Of a DNA stretch of 40,422 bases, positions 28,211 to 35,885 are shown piece after piece. The position numbers and the translations under genes were made by a program. Numbering within the stretch: position 1 is the stretch's first letter; each line of letters begins with the position of its first letter. The notes under the pieces were generated by a model. It saw only the letters and a list, made by a program, of their open reading frames with translations, was not told the origin of the DNA and made no database searches. Origin of the DNA: Nitritalea halalkaliphila LW7 (GTDB taxonomy: Bacteria > Bacteroidota > Bacteroidia > Cytophagales > Cyclobacteriaceae); contig NZ_AJYA01000067.1 in the NCBI RefSeq assembly GCF_000265075.1, positions 1 to 40,422 on the forward strand. The letters run 5' to 3'.

Positions 28211-29403
28211 GTGAATCGATTCATCGCCCTGCTTGTTTTTTCTCAGTTTGCCTGCACCTCCGTGTGGTTTGCCGCGAACGCGGTCCTGCCCACCCTAATC
28301 ACCGCAGGCCTCCTACCTGAAAATGCACTCCCTTACCTCACCGGCGCCGTACAACTCGGCTTCATCCTAGGCACCTTCACCTTTGCCCTCCTTAATGTGG
28401 CCGATCGCTTTAGCCCACGCTATGTATTCCTAACAGCCGCCCTAGTCGCAGCAGGCAGCACGGCCGCACTGCTCCTTCCTAACATGCAGTATGGCGGCAT
28501 GCTTTCCCTACGCCTCCTCACGGGATTTGCACTCGCCGGAATTTATCCTGTGGGCATGAAAATCGCCGCCGACCACCATCCCGAAGGACTGGGTAAAGCC
28601 CTCGGCTTCCTGGTCGGCGCACTGGTGCTGGGAACGGCCTTCCCTCATTTCAGCCAAGCCTTCCTCGGCCAAACAGACTGGCGCCTGGTCATCCTTAGTA
28701 CCTCCGTGCTTGCACTCCTCGGAGGCCTTACGCTCGGACTGGGTACACAAGATGGCCCCCACCGAAAAGCAGGACAAAAAATCGCTCCCTGGGCCTTCCT
28801 GCACGTCTTTCGCGCGCCAAAATTTCGAAGCGCCGCCTTCGGGTATTTCGGCCACATGTGGGAACTGTACACCTTCTGGGCTTTTGTCCCCTTCCTGCTC
28901 AGCGCCTACAGCGCACAGCACGCACTGGACCCACTTCCCCTCTCCCTGCTCGCCTTCAGCTGCATCGCCATCGGCATGGGAGGCTGCATCGTCTTTGGCC
29001 TCATTAGCATAAAAAAAAGGGCCCGCAGCACCTGCCGCCTGGGCCCTAAGCCTCTCCTTACTTTGCTGCCTGAGCAGCCCATTTTTCTTCCTTCAACCGA
29101 ATAGCTGGCTCTTTATCGGCTTTTTACACCTCTGGGGCTTCTTCGTCATCGCCGACTCCCCACTTTTTTTCGACCCTTGTCGCCGGCACCGCCCCCGCAG
29201 CGCAGAAAGCCACGGCGCTAACCATCGTGAACTGCATCGGCTTCGCACTCACCATCGGCAGCATACAGTGGATGGAAGGTCTGATCACACGCATCGGCAT
29301 GCCCTACGCCTTCGCCTGGCTGAGCATCGGCCCCCTCATCGGACTCGCCATCTTCTTAAGCGGACATTTTCCCAGCCTTTGGCCAGGGGCCAAAACCACC
29401 TAA
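28211..29403 (+). CDS. MFS transporter, two frameshifts
   Basis: About 397 residues after repair, with some 12 hydrophobic segments. The N-terminal half (IALLVFSQFACTSVWFAANA; ADHHPEGLGKALGFLVGALV) resembles MFS permeases of the YnfM/cyanate type; the substrate is not evident. The frame breaks at A8 29011-29018 (should be A7; repair gives SIKKGPAAPAAWALSLSLLC) and at T7 29164-29170 (should be T6; repair gives SPLFSTLVAGTAPAAQKA). The remaining C-terminus is IGMPYAFAWLSIGPLIGLAI to TAA 29401-29403. Translation starts at GTG 28211. Its stop overlaps the stop of the convergent aldehyde dehydrogenase. Confidence 0.85.
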
Positions 29404-30788
29404 AGCAATTTCTTAATCAGGCCGAAGAAGCGATAAGGCGGATACTTCGCTGGTAAATCAAAGCCCGCCGGCGTACTGACCACCGCCCGCTGATGGGAAA
29501 AGGCCTCGAAAGAGTTTTTGCCATGATAATTCCCCATACCGCTGGCACCCACCCCGCCGAAGGGCAAGTGATGGTTCCCCACATGCATGATGGTATCGTT
29601 CAGGCAGGCACCCCCGGAGATGCAGCGATCCAAAACCTGCTCTCCCTGCTCGGCCTTACCGAAATAGTAGAGCGCCAGCGGACGCGCACGGGAGTTGATC
29701 AGCTCCGTGGCCTCCTCTAAGGCGTCAAAAGTGAGCACCGGCAAGAGTGGCCCGAATAGCTCTGCCTCCATTAACTTGCCCTGCACCGGCACCTGATCGA
29801 TGATCGTCGGTGCGATGTAGCGGTCCTCTCGGTCCACCTGCCCCCCATAATAGATATGCCCCTCATCGAGCAGCGCCTCTAAACGGTCAAAGGCTGCCTC
29901 ACTAACCAAACGCCCATAATGTGGGCTATTTTGAGGGTCCTTTCCATAAAATTTCTTGAAAGCAGCTGCCAATTTCGCTAAAAAAGCTTCCTTGATCTGG
30001 CTGTGAACCAGTACATAATCGGGCGCAATGCAAGTTTGACCTGCGTTCAGACTCTTACCCCAGGCGATCCGTTTTGCGGCAATGTCCAAGTTGGCATCCA
30101 GATCCACGATGCAGGGGCTCTTGCCGCCAAGCTCCAAGATGACCGGAGTCAGGTGCTCAGCCGCCGCGCGCATGACAATTTTGCCCACCTTCGTGCTTCC
30201 GGTGAAAAAAATCAGATCAAATTTATGGCGCAGGACATGAGCACCCACCTCTTGGTCCCCACAGACCACGGCCACGTGCGCGGAAATAAAATACTCCTTC
30301 ACCAGACGCTGCAGTAAGGCAGCCGTGTTTGGCGTAAATTCAGAGGGCTTCAGCAGCGCACAGTTGCCCGCAGAAATAGCCCCCACGAGTGGGTTCAGCG
30401 TCAACTGGAAGGGGTAGTTCCAAGGGGCGATGATGAGCGTACAGCCCAGCGGCTCCTTGCGCACCTTCGAGCTGGAAGGCTTCATGTACAGCGGGGTGGA
30501 CACCTTTTCTGGCGCCATCCACGTGCGCAAATGCTTGAGATGATAGTCGATTTCCTGTAGTACGATCGCGATTTCGGTGAGGTAAGCCTCCTCGTGGGAC
30601 TTGCCCAGGTCCGCCTTCAGTGCCTCCACGATTTCTGCCTCATGCCCAGTGATGGCATCTTTCAGCCGGCTAAGGGCCTCTATCCTAAAATCCGCCGAGC
30701 GCGTAGCTCCCGACTGGAAAAAGGCACGTTGTTTCGCGATGAGTCCATCGATCGCCTCGAAGGGGGTTTGCAGTACTTCAGTTTGCAT
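29400..30788 (-). CDS. Aldehyde dehydrogenase, class 3-like
   Basis: 462 residues, intact; oxidises aldehydes to acids with NAD(P). Features: IIAPWNYPFQLTLNPLVGA (cofactor pocket), FFTGSTKVGKIVMRAAA, ELGGKSPCIVD with the general base Glu, and the catalytic Cys in LNAGQTCIAPDYV. The short length without an N-terminal extension and the C-terminal PPYRFFGLIKKLL match class 3 (fatty or aromatic aldehyde) enzymes. Start MQTEVLQTPFEAIDG is chosen; a longer in-frame start lies inside the SDR gene. It overlaps the upstream SDR gene by 11 bases, so SDR and ALDH form an operon. Confidence 0.93.
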   Translation of the reverse strand: MQTEVLQTPFEAIDGLIAKQRAFFQSGATRSADFRIEALSRLKDAITGHEAEIVEALKADLGKSHEEAYLTEIAIVLQEIDYHLKHLRTWMAPEKVSTPLYMKPSSSKVRKEPLGCTLIIAPWNYPFQLTLNPLVGAISAGNCALLKPSEFTPNTAALLQRLVKEYFISAHVAVVCGDQEVGAHVLRHKFDLIFFTGSTKVGKIVMRAAAEHLTPVILELGGKSPCIVDLDANLDIAAKRIAWGKSLNAGQTCIAPDYVLVHSQIKEAFLAKLAAAFKKFYGKDPQNSPHYGRLVSEAAFDRLEALLDEGHIYYGGQVDREDRYIAPTIIDQVPVQGKLMEAELFGPLLPVLTFDALEEATELINSRARPLALYYFGKAEQGEQVLDRCISGGACLNDTIMHVGNHHLPFGGVGASGMGNYHGKNSFEAFSHQRAVVSTPAGFDLPAKYPPYRFFGLIKKLL

Positions 30789-31617
30789 GTTGTTTCGATT
30801 TCTGTGATTCACTTCTACCGACAAAATGGTCCATAGAACTATAAATTCCGAGCACGCTGCCCATCAGCCAGTCATAAAGGGCGAGTGGCAGAATCCCCTG
30901 GCAAAGCCGAATTAGCCGCATGGGGAGTGGCATGCTGAGGTAGCGACGGCGCCGCGCCACTGCTTTTAGGATACGCTCTGCCACACGTTCCGGTTTCAGG
31001 ATGGGCAAGATCGGAGACCGCACGCCTTCAAACATGCCCGTGCTGATGTAATAAGGCATAACCGTGGTGACGGAGATGGGACTGCCTGCCCGCTTGAGTT
31101 CGAGGTGCAAGCTATCCGCCCAGCCCACGGCGGCCCACTTACTGGAAGCATAAACGGCCATGCCAGGGTTAGCCACTAATCCGGCCGCACTGGCGATGAT
31201 GGCGATCGCTCCCTCCTGCCGTGCTTGCATGGCGGGAAGCAGGTGGCGCGTGAGCAAGATCGGTGCCAAAGCATTTACTTGCAGCACCTTCTCCATCCCT
31301 GAGGCCTCCTGCTCGTGAAACTGGCCTTTCGCCACGATTCCCGCATTATGCAGCAGGACCGTGGGCGCATGCCCCTCCGCTCGTAACGACTCCGCATAGA
31401 CCCGAATCGCCTCAGCATCACTGAGATCCACGACGGCAGTATGGACAGGGTGAGGACTTTTTAGCCTGTGGCAAAGCGCCCGAAGTCCTTCCTCATCCCG
31501 ATCGAGCAAGAAAAGCTGGGCGCCAAGCAGGGCCAGCTTTTCCGCCATGAGTGCCCCGATACCTGAGGCTGCACCGGTGATCAGTACAGATTTTCCAGAA
31601 TAGAATGCTTGTGTCAT
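30778..31617 (-). CDS. Short-chain dehydrogenase/reductase
   Basis: 279 residues, intact. A classical SDR: the NAD(P)-binding TGAASGIGALMAEK, the structural LLHNAGIV (NAG), the catalytic Ser in IASAAGL, and YASSK (YxxxK). The C-terminal extension with a hydrophobic stretch (ILPLALYDWLMGSVLGIYS) resembles membrane-associated retinol/acyl-type SDRs. With the adjacent aldehyde dehydrogenase it could convert an alcohol to an acid in two steps; the substrate is unknown. No convincing TAnnTTTG motif is seen upstream. Confidence 0.9.
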   Translation of the reverse strand: MTQAFYSGKSVLITGAASGIGALMAEKLALLGAQLFLLDRDEEGLRALCHRLKSPHPVHTAVVDLSDAEAIRVYAESLRAEGHAPTVLLHNAGIVAKGQFHEQEASGMEKVLQVNALAPILLTRHLLPAMQARQEGAIAIIASAAGLVANPGMAVYASSKWAAVGWADSLHLELKRAGSPISVTTVMPYYISTGMFEGVRSPILPILKPERVAERILKAVARRRRYLSMPLPMRLIRLCQGILPLALYDWLMGSVLGIYSSMDHFVGRSESQKSKQHAN

Positions 31618-31887
31618 GGATTCGCGGGTTTAGGGTGCTATTTTGGTCTAAGATACCATAAATTCTGCGAAAAAACATTTTCCTTAGGGCAAATCCCGGC
31701 CATTTCCTTCCCCCCTGGAGCATCCATGTTTTCCGCATGCTGGCTACCAGCCCTCATGTGTAGGCTAAGCTTACCCGCTATCGGTAGAAGCCCATCGCTA
31801 ATTTTTTACACTATTGGTTACCCAAAAAGAATAATTCCTACCTACTTTTATGCTGATAATAGACAATACATGAACCACGAACGTTAG

Positions 31888-32229
31888 ATGTCATTTCACA
31901 CACTTTTTACGAGCAGAACAGGTCTCTTTCTGATTTGCCTTTTTTGGATTTTAGGAAGCGCTACTGCGCAAAATATGGAGCGTACGCTATTCTGGAACGC
32001 AGGAGTTCAGCGGGCTTGGGAAAGGGATTTCGCCTATTCTCCGCTCGTTTATTCAGGAGCGGCGGCGGCGTTTACTTTGGGCTACGCCCAAAGCACAGAG
32101 CGTAAAAGAGACGAAGTTTTCCTGCATTTTAGCCGAATCCCCATGCAAAATGCCTTTAATGCGGAGCTGGCGGGCACTCATGCGCAGGTCATGACCTACA
32201 CCTTTTACACTACAGGCTGGGTGGCATAA
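31888..32229 (+). pseudogene. 5' fragment of a Bacteroidota outer-membrane protein gene
   Basis: 113 codons with a signal peptide (LFLICLFWILGSATAQ) and strand-rich sequence (RAWERDFAYSPLVYSGAAAAF) that looks like the start of a larger membrane or surface protein. Coding stops at TAA 32227-32229, much shorter than expected. From about 32205 the DNA reads as another gene on the opposite strand, so it is probably cut at a junction. A TACTTTTA at 31843 may be its promoter. Confidence 0.5.
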
Positions 32230-32399
32230 AATGGCGAGGTGACGAGCAGGACTTCCATTCCTTTTTCTTGACACAGTGACAGGATTTTATGGAGCTTTTC
32301 GATTTTATCCATATCGAGGGCTAAGGTGACGGGATAGTTATCTACTTCGCCCCGTACCCTACCTTTTAATGGCCGAAACCCTACAAAACCTACTACATA
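32205..32399 (-). pseudogene. Internal fragment of another gene (GDSL/SGNH-like tail)
   Basis: An open frame of about 64 codons on the minus strand. It has no start codon at its beginning and ends at TAA 32205-32207. The stretch with ALDMDKIEKLHKILSLCQEKG and MEVLLVTSPFYATQP resembles the 'look-up-my-options' region of Bacteroidota proteins with a GDSL-like fold (KLxxLxxLCxExGxxxxLVTxP). Both ends appear missing: the front touches the end of hutH, and the tail runs into the truncated plus-strand gene. It is a remnant of a rearrangement or a joining artefact. Confidence 0.4.
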
Positions 32400-33965
32400 C
32401 TAAACTCCTCAGTCCAGGGGCTGCGCGTAGCTGGGTCTTGGTCCGCCAAAAATGCGGCTACGGGAGCCCAGACCTGCCCTTTGCGCAGCAGCTCCAAAGA
32501 CTGCTCTAAGAAACCATGCAGCATCTGATCCGACTGAATACCAGGCACCTGCTCACGAAAGGCCTGATGCGCCAATCCTATCGGCATGCCTGCCCGCAGC
32601 GGCTGATGAAAATCTAGGGCCTGTGCGGCACAAAACAGCTCAATCGCCAAGACTTTTTCGACGTTTTCGATCACCTGCAGGGCTTTTCTGGCACTTATAC
32701 TACCCATACTCACATGGTCCTCTTGGCCTAAGGAGGTGGGAATACTGTCAGCAGAAGCAGGAAAACAAAGCCCCTTATTTTCGCTCACGAGTGCTGCGCT
32801 CGTGTACTGCACGATCATAAAACCTGAGTTCAGGCCTGTCTCCTTTAAAAGCAGTTTCGGCACGCCGGGGGTGTCTCCACTAAGGGCCAAATAAATCCTG
32901 CGGTCTGAAATGCTGCCCAACTCTGCCGCCGCCAGACAGGCATAATCTAAGGCCATCGCCAGCGGCTGCCCATGAAAATTCCCCCCACTAAGTGCTTCCT
33001 CAGCAGATAGTACAATGGATTATCCGTCACCGCATTCAGCTCCACCTCCAAAAGCTCCTTTAAGTGCAGCCACGCATTTCGGGAGGCCCCATGAACCTGC
33101 GGCATGCAGCGTAGCGAATACGGGTCTTGGACCCGCGCACAATCCCGATGCGAAGCCACTATTTCAGAATCGGCTAAAAACTGGTAAATCTGATGTGCCA
33201 CATGCTGGGTACCCTTAAAAGGCCGCAGGGCATGCAACTCCGACCGGAAAGGCGTCACAGCACCCATGAGTCCCTCCAGCATCATGGCCCCGATGAGGTC
33301 CGCATGATCCAGTAACTTTTGGAAGCGCTCGAGCACCTGCACGGCAAAAGCCGCGATAAACTGGGTACCATTAATCAGAGCCAACCCCTCTTTAGGACCT
33401 AAGATGAGCGGCGCTACCCCCCTTTCCCGCAGCACCTCCGCCGAAGCGCGAACCTGGCCTTCCACTAGAAGTTTCCCCTCCCCGATTAGGGCAAAAAGAG
33501 GTGCGCAAGGGGTGCTAAATCTCCAGACGCTCCCACTGAGCCCTGTTGGGGAACCACCGGAATTAGATCCTCCTCCAGGTGCCAAAGCATCCGGTCCAGC
33601 GTGCTTTCTTGAATGCCAGAATATCCTTTAGCCAGCGCTTGGAGCTTTAGAATCAGCATCAGGCGCGCCGTTTCTTCGGAGATGGCCTCCCCCATTCCCA
33701 CGGCATGGCTTTTCAAGAGATTTTCCTGAAGCTTGCGGGCCTGGTCAGCGGAAATCTGTTGGGTGCAGAGCGGCCCGAATCCGGTATTGATACCATAGAC
33801 GGGCGGGGCACGTTCCACGATTTTAGCCACCTCCTGCGCGCTGGAGCGGATTTTCGCCCTGCTGCTTGCGGAGATTTCTCCTTTGATGGTTTTGCGGCTG
33901 AGCCGCAAAGCGCTAGCGGCGCACAGGTGCATCTCGCCGTAATAAAAAGTCTGTGTGTTGGCCAT
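32393..33965 (-). CDS. hutH: Histidine ammonia-lyase, two frameshifts
   Basis: About 523 residues after repair. It deaminates histidine to urocanate using the autocatalytic MIO cofactor, formed from the Ala-Ser-Gly at residues 146-148 (GSVGASGDLAPLAH). The N-terminal VYGINTGFGPL and QENLLKSHAVG, and the central QDPYSLRCMPQVHGASRNAW and VTDNPLYY, support the family. Frame breaks: about 33490 (minus strand GCCCTAATC needs one more C) and about 33008 (one base missing before TCTGCTGAGGAAGC). Other hut genes are not in the window, so urocanate would be used elsewhere. An aromatic amino acid lyase of the same family is a less likely alternative. Confidence 0.9.
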
Positions 33966-33988
33966 AGATTTTGGGTTTATATGCAGCC

Positions 33989-33996
33989 CAAAAGTA
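33989..33996 (-). promoter_or_regulatory. -7 promoter motif (TACTTTTG) for hutH
   Basis: On the minus strand TACTTTTG matches TAnnTTTG, 23 bases before the hutH ATG. Confidence 0.6.
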
Positions 33997-34157
33997 CGAA
34001 AGCGAATGATGCAAAGGGAGGTTTTCTCTCATTTAGCTCCTGAAAACCTCTTTCCATCCGCTTAGCAGTGGATTTCATGGCAGTCTATAAACCTCAACAT
34101 CAGATTATTGACATCGTAAGCACCTAGCGCATAGCGAAGAAACCATCCGGTCGGAAT

Positions 34158-34380
34158 ACGCCCGAAACCATACATCTAGAGCCGCTTAGCGGCGATTTTA
34201 TGGCAACCTGGTGGCGGCAGCCCCAGGATAGAAAAACATAAAATCCGCAAAGGCGTGGGGCAAAACCCGTTACAGAACCCTTTACCACATTCCCCCACGC
34301 AATACGATAAACGCGGAAATGCATTTTCGAAACTTGATGATTCCGCTCGGTTTGGACTAGTCGTTCTATATTATGCTACC
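34158..34380 (+). repeat. Structured direct repeat, copy 1
   Basis: Almost identical to 34549-34771 at a constant offset of 391 bases, with about three differences in the first 195 bases and more toward the end. It contains nested inverted repeats: GCCGC-TTA-GCGGC, then GATTTTATG with CATAAAATC (CCTGG/CCAGG inside), then GCGTGGGG with CCCCACGC. It does not encode a recognisable protein; short chance ORFs exist on both strands. A third, diverged copy of the start may lie at about 34058-34086. Confidence 0.75.
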
Positions 34381-34548
34381 CCAACGCGGGGATCAATAAA
34401 AAAACCCCTTGTCCTCCGCGAGCTAAAGCCTCGCAGCCACCACATAATCCGCTCCTATGGAGCTCACGATTTATGCAAATGCAACGAGTGCCGATTTTGT
34501 AACGGCTTTAACTCAGCGAAAATCATGATTTCATATACCTATCAATAA

Positions 34549-34771
34549 ACGCCCGAAAGCATACATCTAGAGCCGCTTAGCGGCGATTTTATGGCAACCT
34601 GGTGGCGGCAGCCCCAGGATAGAAAAACATAAAATCCGCAAAGGCATGGGGCAAAACCCGTTACAGAACCCTTTACCACATTCCCCCACGCAATACGATA
34701 AACGCGGAAATGCATTTTCGAAACTTGATGATTCCGCTCGGTCTGGACTATTTGTTCTACGTTACTTTACC
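34549..34771 (+). repeat. Structured direct repeat, copy 2
   Basis: Second copy, starting ACGCCCGAAAGCATACATC and ending near TTACCCCC. The stem GATTTTATG/CATAAAATC is fully kept, while GCATGGGG/CCCCACGC has one mismatch compared with copy 1. The 168 bases between the copies (34381-34548) are unrelated and without a gene. Confidence 0.75.
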
Positions 34772-34797
34772 CCCGCTCGGGAATTCCCTCTAAAATG

Positions 34798-34903
34798 TTC
34801 GTTTACTTTCGTTTCCTTTCGTTTTGTTTCGTTTCGACTTTCTTTTGCTTTCTTTTGCTTTCGTTTTGACTTTCTTTTGGTTTCTTTTCCTTTCTATTTT
34901 GTA
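34798..34903 (+). repeat. Phased T-rich pyrimidine tract
   Basis: About 105 bases of CTTTC and TTTTG blocks, with imperfect tandem units of about 10 bases (CTTTCTTTTG, CTTTCTTTTG, CTTTCGTTTTG, CTTTCTTTTGG). It ends 13 bases before the lipoprotein ATG. T tracts repeated at helical spacing can bend DNA. Confidence 0.65.
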
Positions 34904-34916
34904 AATTACACCAGAA

Positions 34917-35791
34917 ATGAAACCTGCTATGCCCCTTCTCTATCCCCTAGCCATAGGCTTATTTTGCATGCTCTTTGGCGCCTGCGCCCCAACGGACACG
35001 CAGCCTGATTCACCTCTTCTCACAGCCCCAGAACCAGAACCCTTCGTAAAACCATCAGCCACGAAGGAGTGCAGGTGGATGTACTAATCGAGCAGCCACC
35101 GGGGGAGGTTTTAGATGTTCTCCTTATCTTCCGTGGCACACTCCGAGACGATACACGCTTACTGCAAGGGGCCCGTAATGCGCTGACGCGGTTTAAGGGC
35201 CTATTAGACAGAAAAGACCTCTTGCTCATCAGCGTGGCCTATCCCGAAGAAAACTTGTTGTTCGGTGATAACATTCGAGAAGCAGAGGCTGCCTTACTCT
35301 GGACGAAAACCTCGGCTGCCGCTGAATTAGGGGTGCAAATTGGAAAAATAGTTTTGGCTGGGCATTCCCAAGGAGGGTATCTGGTAACCCGCCTAAACAC
35401 GCTACATGAAACGGACGGGGTAATCGCCAATGCCCCCGGGCCATTGGATCTGGCTTTTCGCTGTGCACTCGAAGAAAATGGACAGGTGCCCGCTGAAATG
35501 GAATGCAGCCTTTTGCGCGCGACCTTTGGACCCACCACCCAAAACGAGGATGAATACCTCGCCCGCTCGCTTCTGTCCTTTAGCTCGGGCTTTAAAAGCA
35601 AAATCTTATTTATTCAAGGATTAAATGATAGCCCCATACAGATGCGCTCTTGGCCGATTTTTCAGGAGCGCGTACAAGCATGTACGGACTGTGCCGAGGT
35701 CACCTTCTTAAACTTACCCGGGCTAGGCCATATTGCCCTATTTGAAAGCGCCCAAGCACGGCAGGCCTTTAATGCATTTTTTGCTAGATGA
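34917..35791 (+). CDS. Alpha/beta-hydrolase lipoprotein, frameshifted
   Basis: About 291 residues after repair. The lipoprotein signal is LLYPLAIGLFCMLFGAC with Cys at the lipobox. The hydrolase core has DVLLIFRGTLRDD, then the nucleophile elbow G-H-S-Q-G (VLAGHSQGGYLVTRL) and a late His in LPGLGHIALFE; an acid is likely within FIQGLNDSPIQM. This suggests a surface or periplasmic esterase or peptidase-like enzyme with unknown substrate. The frame breaks at 35048-35051, where A4 should be A5; repair gives FVKTISHEGVQVDVLIEQ. The T-rich tract lies just upstream. Confidence 0.82.
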
Positions 35792-35810
35792 ATAAGTTCC
35801 CCCGTACTAG

Positions 35811-35850
35811 AAAAAAATCCCGCCCCAGCATAACATAGCCGGGGCGGGAA
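35811..35850 (-). terminator. Strong bidirectional terminator
   Basis: A7 then TCCCGCCCCAGC, loop ATAACATA, GCCGGGGCGGGA. The stem has one A opposite C. The U7 run is on the minus strand, so it ends the tricorn-protease gene, and it also lies after the plus-strand hydrolase gene. Confidence 0.85.
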
Positions 35851-35885
35851 ATTAGGCACCGCAGCGCAGTACCCATACAAACCTC

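Noticed and set aside
34124..34324. Short ORFs inside the repeat pair
   Set aside because: ORFs exist on both strands of the repeats, but they are short, overlap the inverted repeats and run into unrelated sequence at the repeat ends, so they look like by-products of the repeat.
34158..34771. A CRISPR array
   Set aside because: Only two long repeats (about 220 bases) occur, at a 391-base offset, with no short regular repeats and no cas genes.
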